Below are positions 25,510 through 33,670 of a DNA stretch of 64,000 nt, one piece after another (position 1 is the stretch's first letter; every line of letters starts with the position of its first letter). A model generated the notes under the pieces. That model saw nothing but the letters and a program-made list of their open reading frames with translations, had not been told where the DNA came from and made no database searches. The position numbers and the translations under genes were made by a program. The stretch is from Aequorivita viscosa (GTDB lineage Bacteria; Bacteroidota; Bacteroidia; Flavobacteriales; Flavobacteriaceae). Location of the stretch: contig NZ_FNNS01000013.1 in the NCBI RefSeq assembly GCF_900106795.1, forward strand, positions 1 to 64,000, given 5' to 3'.

Positions 25510-26937
25510 CTACTTTAATTTTAAATAATCGTCCATTTCACTTTCATTAAGAATACGCTGAGTTTGTTTTTTGACTATTTCCAGCTTTTCCTTTAACGTC
25601 ATGCTTTCTTCTAGTTTCCCGTTGTGTAGCAAACTCAAAATGGCTTTGTCTTGTGCTCTTCCTTGTCGTTTTGCTTCAGAATAGGAGAGGTCTTCTTTAA
25701 AAGTGACCAGTGAGTATTTGCTGTAATAATCTTGAGGAAATTCGGCTTCAAAAGCAGTTTCCAGCTTTCTTTTCTTTTGAAATAATTCCATTCCCGTATG
25801 GGCTTTCATTTCATCAAAATTGTCAACAGCGAGTTCGCCTATGGCATCGGCATCTTTTTTACGAACTTTTTCATATTCGTCAAAAATGGTTTTCCAGGAA
25901 GTATCACCTGTATTTAATGAATCTTTATGCTTTAAAAGAATCTCATCAAAAACCGCGACATCTTCAAAACTGGCGTTCATTCCTTGACCATAAAACGGAA
26001 CCATTGCGTGAGCAGCATCGCCCATAAGTAACGTTTTTCCGAATCGGTGCCAAGGATCACACTTTACGGTTCCCATTGCGCCAATAGGATTATTAAAAAA
26101 TTCTTCAGTCAAATTTGGAATTAACTCCAATACATCAGGAAACTCCTTTTGAAAATATTCCTGTACCATTTCAGGAGTTGTTAGATTTTCAAAGCAATAA
26201 TCGCTGTTTTTATATGGAAGAAAGAGTGTTACCGTAAAACTGCCATCCAAATTTGGTAGCGCTATAAGCATATCTTCGCCTCGCGGCCAAATGTGAAGGG
26301 CATTTTTGTAAGTTCGATATCCCGCATTTTCTGCTGGAGGAATTTCTAATTCCTTATACCCATGCCCTAACCATTGTTGAGAAATGTTGAGAAGAAATGA
26401 TTTGTCGTGAATCATATTTGCTCGAACCACAGAGCCAGCACCGTCGGTCCCGAAAATCACATCTGCGGAATAAGTAGATTTTTCACCAGATTCAAAATCT
26501 TCGAAAGTGGCTGAAGGTGTATCGAAATCTACTTCCGTGCACGTTTGATTGAAAACTATTTTAACATTAGGCATTTTTTCGGCCTCGTTGAGCAGCAGTT
26601 TATTCAATCCAGGTCGAGAAACAGAGTTTATATATTCGTCTTCTCTACCACTATACGGACTCAGAAAAGTGTTTCCCGATTTCTCGTGAATCATTCGTCC
26701 TGTCATAGGAATCAAGAGTTCTTGTGCGGCTTCTTCAACTCCAGCTAGGCGTAAACCTCGCAGGCCGCGATCGCTTAAAGCTAAATTTATAGAGCGTCCA
26801 GCATCTAAACTAAACTTTCGTAAATCAGGTCTTTTTTCTACTAAAGTTATATTGAATCCGTGTTGTGCTAAACGTAAGGCTAGCAAGCTTCCGCAGAGGC
26901 CTGCACCTATTATAAGTATGTTTTGGTTTTTGCTCAT
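25510..26937 (-). CDS. kmo: Kynurenine 3-monooxygenase
   Basis: 475 residues. The FAD Rossmann motif is at the N-terminus (LIIGAGLCGSLLALRLAQ), followed by the family signature RSINLALSDRGLRGL, the second FAD motif LLMGDAAHAMVPFYGQGMNA, and a C-terminal helical segment. It hydroxylates L-kynurenine to 3-hydroxykynurenine using NADPH and O2. It follows kynU in the direction of transcription, with a 94-base spacer that holds an inverted repeat. Confidence 0.95.
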   Translation of the reverse strand: MSKNQNILIIGAGLCGSLLALRLAQHGFNITLVEKRPDLRKFSLDAGRSINLALSDRGLRGLRLAGVEEAAQELLIPMTGRMIHEKSGNTFLSPYSGREDEYINSVSRPGLNKLLLNEAEKMPNVKIVFNQTCTEVDFDTPSATFEDFESGEKSTYSADVIFGTDGAGSVVRANMIHDKSFLLNISQQWLGHGYKELEIPPAENAGYRTYKNALHIWPRGEDMLIALPNLDGSFTVTLFLPYKNSDYCFENLTTPEMVQEYFQKEFPDVLELIPNLTEEFFNNPIGAMGTVKCDPWHRFGKTLLMGDAAHAMVPFYGQGMNASFEDVAVFDEILLKHKDSLNTGDTSWKTIFDEYEKVRKKDADAIGELAVDNFDEMKAHTGMELFQKKRKLETAFEAEFPQDYYSKYSLVTFKEDLSYSEAKRQGRAQDKAILSLLHNGKLEESMTLKEKLEIVKKQTQRILNESEMDDYLKLK

Positions 26938-26966
26938 ATTTTATTTCTTTAGACGTAAGACGTTAG

Positions 26967-27033
26967 GACTTAAGACTAAGGACAAATATTACAGATTTTT
27001 TGTCCTACGTCCGATGTCAATAAGTCTTAAGTC
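26967..27033. repeat. Inverted repeat in the kynU-kmo spacer
   Basis: GACTTAAGACT (26967-26977) and AGTCTTAAGTC (27023-27033) form an 11-bp perfect inverted repeat around 45 bases of related words (GACGTAAGACGTTAGGAC, TGTCCTACGTCCGATGTC). The right arm overlaps the kynU stop codon. A short degenerate repeat of the type seen at other junctions here. Confidence 0.6.
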
Positions 27034-28297
27034 ATTTCTTCAATACTTTCTTCAATTTTTCTGAAAACTTATATACGTCTTCAAAATTGTTATAAAGTGG
27101 GGCAGGGGCAATGCGGATAACATCTGGTTCGCGCCAATCGCTAATGACTCCAGCTTCGGTTAGTTTAGTAAATAATTGTTTATCGGCATTTTTTACTTGA
27201 ATCGAAAGTTGACAGCCGCGTTCTTCAGGATTTCTGGGAGTTATTACTCTAATAGCATCGTTCTGCATTTCGTCGAGGAGAAATTCTAAGTAGCCTGTAA
27301 GTTTTTCAGATTTCTTAAGAAGATTCTCAAATCCAGCCTCAGCAAATGTGTCTAATGAGGCTCTAATTGCTGCCATTGATAAAATCGGGGGATTGCTAAG
27401 CTGCCAACCTTCTGCGCCGGGTAAAGCGTCGAAATCCTTTCGCATGTTGAAACGCGTTTTCTTGTTGTGTCCCCACCAACCGGCAAAGCGATTGAGTTCT
27501 TTATTGTTAGCGTGGCGTTCGTGAACAAAACAACCTCCCAAACTTCCAGGGCCACTGTTTAAGTATTTATACGAACACCAAACCGCAAAATCGGCACCCG
27601 AATCGTGAAGATTAGGTTGTATGTTCCCTGCCCCGTGTGCTAAGTCAAAACCCACCATACACCCGTATTTATGACCAAGTTCCGTGATTTTTTTTAATGG
27701 AAATGATTGACCAGTATAATAATTAGTGCTGCCAATCATCAACAAAGCAATCTCGTCTCCTTGATTTTTCATAATTTCTTCCAAATCCTCAAATCGGCAA
27801 AGGTCTTCATCTTCTCTAGGCGCCCATTGAATCAAACCTTGTTTTGGGTCGATTCCGTGAAATTTCAATTGACTTTCAACCGCATATTTATCACTTGGAA
27901 AAGCATCGCTTTCAACCACAATTTTATATTTAGTTTTGGTAGGCTGAAAGAATGAAACCATCATTAAATGAAGATTAGTCGTCAACGTATTCATAACGAC
28001 AACTTCTGAAGGTTTTGCGCCTACGATTTTTGCCATGTTTTCGGTTAAGAATTCGTGGTATGGAAGCCAAGGGTGTTTTGCTTCAGTATGTCCATCAACG
28101 CCCAGATTTGCCCAATCTGTAAGCGATTCACTTATATATTCTGAAGTGATTTTAGGTTGTAATCCCAGTGAATTTCCGCAGAGATAAACTAGTTCATTTC
28201 CTTTCGTATCTTTAGGGATATGAAATTTATTTCTGAAAGATGCCAAAGGGTCATTAGCATCTTGTTTTTTAGCGTATTCTAAAGTGTTTTGAAACAT
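27032..28297 (-). CDS. kynU: Kynureninase
   Basis: 421 residues. PLP-fold type I enzyme: YLCGNSLGLQPK near the N-terminus, GFDLAHGAGNIQPNLHDSGADFAVWC carrying the aspartate and histidine that hold the cofactor, and the PLP lysine in SYKYLNSGPGSLGG. It cleaves 3-hydroxykynurenine to 3-hydroxyanthranilate and alanine. It is first in the minus-strand kynurenine cluster; no exact promoter box was found upstream. Confidence 0.95.
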   Translation of the reverse strand: MFQNTLEYAKKQDANDPLASFRNKFHIPKDTKGNELVYLCGNSLGLQPKITSEYISESLTDWANLGVDGHTEAKHPWLPYHEFLTENMAKIVGAKPSEVVVMNTLTTNLHLMMVSFFQPTKTKYKIVVESDAFPSDKYAVESQLKFHGIDPKQGLIQWAPREDEDLCRFEDLEEIMKNQGDEIALLMIGSTNYYTGQSFPLKKITELGHKYGCMVGFDLAHGAGNIQPNLHDSGADFAVWCSYKYLNSGPGSLGGCFVHERHANNKELNRFAGWWGHNKKTRFNMRKDFDALPGAEGWQLSNPPILSMAAIRASLDTFAEAGFENLLKKSEKLTGYLEFLLDEMQNDAIRVITPRNPEERGCQLSIQVKNADKQLFTKLTEAGVISDWREPDVIRIAPAPLYNNFEDVYKFSEKLKKVLKK

Positions 28298-28442
28298 TTT
28301 GAAAAAATTGATTTTTATCGTTGCGAAATGTGTCGATTCGTTATCAAGGAAAACCTCAAGCTGTTTTCACAAAAATAGGGATTAATATTTGTTTATTTTA
28401 TGCCACCACCACTGTAATCTTAGGCTAAATGTACTTACAGCT

Positions 28443-29168
28443 CTAATCCTGAGAATCCGTTTTAATTGAAATATCTGTGAAATACAGTTTAAAATCACCG
28501 GTGCTATCTCTCCGCATTCTAGCGATTTCAACGCCATTAAAATTTTTGTAATCTCCCCAAGTGGTTGATAAGCTCGGTTCGGCAGTATTTCCTTTACGAT
28601 AATTCCATTCTTTTATTAAATGATTTTTATCGTAGAAAAAGTCGTATGCATCGCCGGGCGTATAGCCACCTTCATTTGGATAGACTATAGTAAGTTTTCC
28701 TAGAGTATCTTTGGAAATAGGCGCCACTGCAGTTTCTTGTGTAGTATATTCCAAATTTTCATCCCACAGTAACTGAAAAGGAGCCAATAACCAGTATTTA
28801 TCATTTATAAAGGCTGCGTCGGTTTTTATTGCAAGGCTATCCATTTTTGTTCGATTGTAACTTACGGTGTCGTTTTTATCAGAAATCATAAGGATGTCTT
28901 TGGTCTTTGGGTTCCAAACCCACGAGCGCTCAAAGTGGTTGCCTTTTCGGTCTACATTAAAAGTAAAGGCTATTTCCGAAATTTTATCCCAGTTATCGAA
29001 TCCATTACTTTTAGCAATTTTCTGGGCTATTTGTGGGATTTTTGAATCTTGGAGAGGTTCGATCTCGTCTGTAGCTTCAAGAGATGAAGGTGCTTCATAA
29101 TTTTTATCAGAATTTTTACAACTCATTATTCCGAAGAATAAAATCAGAACTAACATGGTAGCTTTCAT
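28443..29168 (-). CDS. Lipoprotein of unknown function (DUF6503-like)
   Basis: 241 residues. The SPII signal is MKATMLVLILFFGIMSCKNS (Cys17). The mature protein (HFERSWVWNPKTKDILMIS, YWLLAPFQLLWDENLEY, GDAYDFFYDKNHLIKEWNYRKG) resembles flavobacterial lipoproteins with a LolA/LolB-like beta fold, assigned by recollection to DUF6503. Its function is unknown and it is probably monocistronic. It faces the small GNAT gene divergently. Confidence 0.78.
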   Translation of the reverse strand: MKATMLVLILFFGIMSCKNSDKNYEAPSSLEATDEIEPLQDSKIPQIAQKIAKSNGFDNWDKISEIAFTFNVDRKGNHFERSWVWNPKTKDILMISDKNDTVSYNRTKMDSLAIKTDAAFINDKYWLLAPFQLLWDENLEYTTQETAVAPISKDTLGKLTIVYPNEGGYTPGDAYDFFYDKNHLIKEWNYRKGNTAEPSLSTTWGDYKNFNGVEIARMRRDSTGDFKLYFTDISIKTDSQD

Positions 29169-29261
29169 AACTAATTGTTTCTTGTAAAAATAGCAAATCC
29201 TTTTTGGCTTCTATATTTTTTGTAATTTTAAAGTGCAAATAATTTACAAAATTGAATTACA

Positions 29262-29531
29262 ATGGATGTAAAAGATAACAGATTAAAAAACAGATTTGAA
29301 ACTGAAATTGATGGTTATAAGGCTTTTGTGGAATACGAAGTGAAGCCCAATGTTTTGGTATTAACACACACCGAAGTCGATAAACGGTTAGCTGGCAAAG
29401 GAGTGGGGAGTGAAATGATTGAAGCTGTATTGCTTCAAATGGAATTACGCGGGTTAAAGGCCATTCCCGAATGTCCGTTTATAGCAAAGTATATAGACAA
29501 GCATCCTGAATGGAAATCGATATTGGCTTAG
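29262..29531 (+). CDS. Small GNAT-like N-acetyltransferase (NATD1 type)
   Basis: 89 residues, the short GNAT form. The sequence HTEVDKRLAGKGVGSEMIEAVL carries the acetyl-CoA loop, and PECPFIAKYIDKHPEWKSIL is the typical C-terminus of the YidJ/NATD1 group. Substrates of these mini-GNATs are mostly unknown. A strong bidirectional terminator follows directly. Confidence 0.85.
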   Translation: MDVKDNRLKNRFETEIDGYKAFVEYEVKPNVLVLTHTEVDKRLAGKGVGSEMIEAVLLQMELRGLKAIPECPFIAKYIDKHPEWKSILA

Positions 29532-29534
29532 CCA

Positions 29535-29572
29535 TAAAAAAAGCCCTCAATGCTTAATTTGAGGGCTTTTTT
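29535..29572. terminator. Bidirectional terminator
   Basis: AAAAAAGCCCTCAA / TTTGAGGGCTTTTTT hairpin with a 6-7 base loop and runs of A and T on both sides. It lies between two convergent genes and can serve both strands. Confidence 0.88.
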
Positions 29573-29592
29573 AATCAAACTGTAACTTTAGA

Positions 29593-29724
29593 TTAATCTA
29601 TTGCATCTTCTACGTCGTCAGCGACATCTTCAATTTTATCGCCAACCGTTTCTTTTTCACGACAGCTTGTAAAGCTTGTAGCTAATAAACCTGCTGCAAA
29701 TAATACCAATAATACTTTTTTCAT
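29593..29724 (-). CDS. Small lipoprotein, entericidin-like size, 43 residues
   Basis: Minus-strand ATG at 29722-29724, TAA at 29593-29595. The protein starts MKKVLLVLFAAGLLATSFTSC, a full SPII signal with lipobox FTSC (Cys21). It ends in 22 charged residues rich in Asp/Glu/Val/Ala with a heptad-like pattern (KIEDVADDVEDAID). Below the usual length cut-off, but the signal peptide and the shared terminator make it convincing. Function unknown; small acidic lipoproteins of this kind occur widely in flavobacteria. Confidence 0.75.
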   Translation of the reverse strand: MKKVLLVLFAAGLLATSFTSCREKETVGDKIEDVADDVEDAID

Positions 29725-29893
29725 GATTTGTTGATTTTAAAGGTTAGATTATAAAAGTATAAAAAATCAGCTTTCTTTAGTTGTTTTTAACCAAATCTTA
29801 GCTTTATTCAACCAATATTTAAATTGTTTTTAGAATTAACACAGCATTTCGTGAAAGTGTCATTGTGTTGGTAATCAAGGTTTACAGAAGAGT

Positions 29894-30565
29894 TTAATGG
29901 CTGTTTTCTTCTTTTAGTAATTGCGGAAATTTTTCCTTAAACTTATTGAGTCTAGGGATTGAAACACTTTGGATGTATGGATTTTCAGGATTATTCCGTT
30001 CGTAATTTTGGTGGTACGCCTCGGCAATCCAAAATTTCTGAAAAGGTAAAACCTGAGCGGCTACTTGGTTTCCGCCTAATTCTTTATTCAATGCAGCTAT
30101 CTTTTGATCGATAATCTTTTTTTCGGATTCGTTTTGATAAAAGACAATAGAGCGGTAAGACAATCCACGATCAGGACCTTGACCGTTTACTTGTGTAACA
30201 TTCTGTGATCCAAAATATACATCGACCAATTGACTATAACTTACAAGTTCTGGATCATAAATAACTTCAACTGCCTCGGCATGGTCTCCGTGATTTTTAT
30301 ATGTTGGATTTTGCGTTTTTCCGCCGCTATACCCGGATATTGCTTCTGTAACTCCGTTTACGCTTTCGTAAATAGCTTCGACACACCAAAAACAACCACT
30401 AGCGAAATATGCTTTTTTTAGTCCGTTTTGAGTTTCGGTTTGAACTGGTGTTTGGGTTTCTTGCGCCAATGCTTCTGTTTTTTTATTAGAATCATTAGAT
30501 GGTTTGCAGGACGCTTGAAGTGCGAACACTACAAAACTTGCTAGTATAAAGAGGTGCTTTTTCAT
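29894..30565 (-). CDS. msrA: Peptide methionine sulfoxide reductase MsrA, exported
   Basis: 223 residues from the ATG at 30565. The SPII-type leader MKKHLFILASFVVFALQASC implies an envelope-anchored enzyme. The catalytic motif GCFWCVEAIY is followed by SGYSGGKTQNPTYKNHGDHAEAV and the family core to the C-terminus. It reduces methionine-S-sulfoxide in proteins outside the cytoplasm. A longer frame to 30628 is rejected because the signal peptide starts at the internal ATG. Confidence 0.92.
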   Translation of the reverse strand: MKKHLFILASFVVFALQASCKPSNDSNKKTEALAQETQTPVQTETQNGLKKAYFASGCFWCVEAIYESVNGVTEAISGYSGGKTQNPTYKNHGDHAEAVEVIYDPELVSYSQLVDVYFGSQNVTQVNGQGPDRGLSYRSIVFYQNESEKKIIDQKIAALNKELGGNQVAAQVLPFQKFWIAEAYHQNYERNNPENPYIQSVSIPRLNKFKEKFPQLLKEENSH

Positions 30566-30612
30566 AAGGACAGGTGTAAACATAGATTTAAAAATAATTT
30601 TAGAATAATGTA

Positions 30613-30645
30613 CAAAAAAAGCCCCCACATTATTGTGAAGGCTTT
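30613..30645 (-). terminator. Terminator of the nif3-like operon
   Basis: On the minus strand AAAGCC-ACA / TGT-GGCTTT with an ATAA loop is followed by seven T residues. It ends the transcript of the coiled-coil protein gene at 30670-31452. Confidence 0.75.
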
Positions 30646-30669
30646 GTTATAATTACCACAAGGTATAAT

Positions 30670-31452
30670 TTATTTTAATTTTCCGAACAATTCGTCCATT
30701 TTTTCACGCTCTTCTTTAGCTAGATCTGGATCTACCAAAATACGCCCACTGTGTTCGTCGGTAATAATTTTTTTACGACCAGCGATTTCCATCTGGACTT
30801 GCGGTGGAATAGTAAAGAAAGAACCTCCAGAAGCACCTCTTTCTACTGCCACGACAGCTAGACCGTTCTTAACGTTGGTGCGAATTCTCTTATAAGCTTT
30901 AACCAAACGTGGTTCGATGGTAGCTTCAAATTTTTCAGACTCCTTGATTAAGGTTTGTTCTTCCTTTTCGGTTTCTTTTAAAATCTCATCAAGTTCGTCT
31001 TGTTTGTGCTTAAGGTGTTCGGAACGCTCGTTAAAGCGCGCTTTTGTTTCCTCGATAACCTGATTTTTTTGCTCAATTTGAGCTCGGTATTCTTTGATGT
31101 TCTTTTCGGCAAGTTGGATTTCCAATTCTTGGTATTCAATTTCTTTGCTTAAAGAGTTGTACTCGCGGTTGTTGCGAACGTGATCTTGTTGCGCAGCATA
31201 TTTTTTCATCAAAGCATTAGCTTCCTCAATGCTATTTTTCTTTTCCTTGATTAAGTCTTCTATAACTTCAAGATCTGTGTTGAGTTTCTCTAAACGAGTA
31301 TTCATTCCCGCTACTTCATCTTCAAGGTCTTCAACTTCCAAAGGAAGCTCTCCGCGTACATTTCTTATTTCGTCGATTCTAGAATCGATAAGTTGTAAGT
31401 CGTAGAGTGCTCTTAACTTTTCTTCAACAGTAACTTCAGTTTTCGTTGCCAT
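30670..31452 (-). CDS. Coiled-coil protein of the C4 zinc-ribbon (CT398-like) family, cysteines lost
   Basis: 260 residues. About residues 10-180 are a long antiparallel coiled coil. The C-terminal region aligns with the zf-RING_7 zinc ribbon: AVVAVERGASGGSFFTIPPQ and KKIITDEHSGRILVDP match the usual pattern ACGGC ... IPPQ ... C-x2-CGRIL, but every zinc cysteine is replaced and the whole protein has no Cys. Zinc binding by this site is therefore unlikely. It is translated 5 bases after the Nif3-like gene, a common pairing. Related proteins are proposed to bind nucleic acid or act in envelope traffic; function here is unknown. Confidence 0.85.
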   Translation of the reverse strand: MATKTEVTVEEKLRALYDLQLIDSRIDEIRNVRGELPLEVEDLEDEVAGMNTRLEKLNTDLEVIEDLIKEKKNSIEEANALMKKYAAQQDHVRNNREYNSLSKEIEYQELEIQLAEKNIKEYRAQIEQKNQVIEETKARFNERSEHLKHKQDELDEILKETEKEEQTLIKESEKFEATIEPRLVKAYKRIRTNVKNGLAVVAVERGASGGSFFTIPPQVQMEIAGRKKIITDEHSGRILVDPDLAKEEREKMDELFGKLK

Positions 31453-31457
31453 AAATT

Positions 31458-32570
31458 TTATAGATAGCTAATAGGGTTGGTGATTATATCCGATATCGCA
31501 ATGCCTTTTTGCAAAGCAGGTGCAAAATTAGTGATTTTTTTTGTAAGGAAAGAATATAGGAGCTCTTTTGTGAACTGTTCGCTCTCATAATGACCAATAT
31601 CGGCTAAAATTATTTTATTTTCGGCTTGAAAAAAGTCGTGATACTTGAAATCTGCCGAAATAAATACATCAGCTCCAGCACTTTTTGCAGCGTTAATGGC
31701 AAAACTTCCGCTTCCGCCAAGAACTGCGATTTTTTTTACACTTTTATTTAATAGGGCAGAATGTCGAACACAATTGGTTCGCATGGTCTCTTTTAAAAAT
31801 TTCAGGAATTCAATTTCGGTCATTGGCGCTTTCAACTCGCCAATCATTCCCATTCCTATATGTTGGTTGAAGTTTTCTAACGTGGTGATTTCGTATGCAA
31901 CTTCTTCATAAGGATGTGAGTTAAATAATGATTTTAAAACATTACTTTGTAGGTGTTTACCAAATGTTATTTCAAGCTTTACTTCTTTTTCAAATTGGGT
32001 GACTCCTTTTTTTCCAACTACAGGGTTCGAGCTGTCATTGCCGTTAAAAGTTCCAATTCCTTCAGTATTGAAACTGCATTTATCGTAATTACCAATGCTT
32101 CCGCCACCGGCTTCAAATATGGCGTTTCTCACTTTTTCTACATCATTTACAGGAACAAATGTGACTAATTTTTTAATAGTGCTATCTTTAGGGATTAGCA
32201 CCTTTCTATTTTGCAAACCGAGTTTTTCGCAAATCATAGCGTTTACACCATTCCAAGCATTGTCAAGCGCAGTATGGTTTGAGAAAATGGCGATATCGTG
32301 CTTTATAGCTTTTTGCACTACACGTTCCACATAGGTCTTGCCCGTTAGTTTTTTTAATCCCGAAAAAACAATGGGATGAAAACTAACTATAAGGTTGTAA
32401 CCTTTTTCAATAGCTTCGTCGACTACAGCTTCTAAAGTATCGAGGGTAACTAGAATTCCGGTAACCTTCATCTTTTCATCGCCTACAAGTAGTCCTGTGT
32501 TGTCAAATCCTTCGGAATAGGCAAGGGGAGAAATTTCTTCAAGTAACGTTACAACGTCCTTCACTATCAT
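31458..32570 (-). CDS. Nif3-like dinuclear metal centre protein (YqfO type)
   Basis: 370 residues, the long form. Metal ligands sit in SFHPIVFSGLKKL, FSNHTALDNAWNGVN and the C-terminal ADIGHYESEQ. A PII/CutA-like insert occupies about residues 130-235 (LVTFVPVNDVEKVRNAIFEAGGG). Such proteins form hexameric rings; a GTP cyclohydrolase-like or regulatory role has been proposed. First gene of a two-gene operon with the cysteine-free coiled-coil protein. Confidence 0.9.
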   Translation of the reverse strand: MIVKDVVTLLEEISPLAYSEGFDNTGLLVGDEKMKVTGILVTLDTLEAVVDEAIEKGYNLIVSFHPIVFSGLKKLTGKTYVERVVQKAIKHDIAIFSNHTALDNAWNGVNAMICEKLGLQNRKVLIPKDSTIKKLVTFVPVNDVEKVRNAIFEAGGGSIGNYDKCSFNTEGIGTFNGNDSSNPVVGKKGVTQFEKEVKLEITFGKHLQSNVLKSLFNSHPYEEVAYEITTLENFNQHIGMGMIGELKAPMTEIEFLKFLKETMRTNCVRHSALLNKSVKKIAVLGGSGSFAINAAKSAGADVFISADFKYHDFFQAENKIILADIGHYESEQFTKELLYSFLTKKITNFAPALQKGIAISDIITNPISYL

Positions 32571-32586
32571 AATATTCCTTTTTTGG

Positions 32587-32594
32587 CAAAGATA
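32587..32594 (-). promoter_or_regulatory. -7 promoter box TATCTTTG for the Nif3-like operon
   Basis: Exact TAnnTTTG on the minus strand, 16 bases before the ATG at 32570. Confidence 0.5.
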
Positions 32595-32671
32595 AGGTTT
32601 TAGGCAAAATTTGAAGAAGCTATTTAAACTTTAAGCCATTTCGTTTTAGTTGAATTTAGTACATTCGTCAA

Positions 32672-33664
32672 ATGAAATTGCTGCGAAAATTACTTTTTCC
32701 TTTTGCTATTCTTTATTGGGGGGTTACTGCACTCCGCAATAAATTTTACGACCTTGGTTGGTTGCAAAGTAAGGCGTATAATTTCCCTGTAATTTGTGTA
32801 GGAAACCTTTCAACTGGTGGCACAGGAAAGTCGCCTATGATAGAATTTTTAGTAACATCTCTTAAAAATGACTGGAAGTTAGCAGTGTTGAGTAGAGGCT
32901 ATAAACGAAAAACAAAGGGTTATAAAGAGGTTCATGTTGGCAGTACAGTTATGGAAGTGGGAGATGAGCCGCTTCAGTTTAAGCGAAAATTCCCCGATGT
33001 AACGGTTGCTGTTTGCGAAGATCGACAAACGGGAATTGAAAAACTTAGGAATACAATAGACTTACTGCTACTTGACGACGCTTATCAACATCGAAAAGTA
33101 CGTCCATCCAAAACAATTTTGCTTACATCCTATGGCGATTTATTTGTAGACGATTATATATTACCTGTTGGAAATCTACGCGAACCCAAATCAGGTGCAG
33201 CACGAGCAGATATTATAATAGTTACAAAATGTCCAGAAACGCTTGAGGACTCAAAAATGAAGATTATTCGAAAAAGGCTAAATCCAAAACCATATCAGGA
33301 AGTTTTTTTTACTAAAATTGGTTATGGAAGTGAAATAAAAAAGGAAGATAATTCAGAAACATTGGAGTATTTGAAAGCTAAAACCTTCACTTTGGTAACA
33401 GGAATTGCGAATCCGAAACCGCTGGTTTCATTTTTAAAAGCTAAGGGTTTAAAGTTTAATCATAAGGCTTATAGCGACCATCACGATTTTAGTACTTCTG
33501 AAGTCTCAGAATTAGAGCAAGAAGCTTTAATCTTGACAACAGAAAAGGATTTTATGCGACTACAACCCGTTATAAAAAAAGCAGAACTATATTATTTGCC
33601 TATCGCTACAGAGTTTCTCGAAGGAGCTGCAGAAGATTTTATGAGTAAGTTAATGGCTAATTAA
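32672..33664 (+). CDS. lpxK: Tetraacyldisaccharide 4'-kinase
   Basis: 330 residues. A short N-terminal membrane segment (LLFPFAILYWGVTALRN) is followed by the Walker A variant NLSTGGTGKSPM, the LLLDDAYQHRKV segment and DYILPVGNLREP. It phosphorylates the lipid A disaccharide precursor at the inner membrane, so the organism makes LPS-type lipid A. It is convergent with gap, with 6 bases between stops. Confidence 0.95.
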   Translation: MKLLRKLLFPFAILYWGVTALRNKFYDLGWLQSKAYNFPVICVGNLSTGGTGKSPMIEFLVTSLKNDWKLAVLSRGYKRKTKGYKEVHVGSTVMEVGDEPLQFKRKFPDVTVAVCEDRQTGIEKLRNTIDLLLLDDAYQHRKVRPSKTILLTSYGDLFVDDYILPVGNLREPKSGAARADIIIVTKCPETLEDSKMKIIRKRLNPKPYQEVFFTKIGYGSEIKKEDNSETLEYLKAKTFTLVTGIANPKPLVSFLKAKGLKFNHKAYSDHHDFSTSEVSELEQEALILTTEKDFMRLQPVIKKAELYYLPIATEFLEGAAEDFMSKLMAN

Positions 33665-33670
33665 GCAGGA

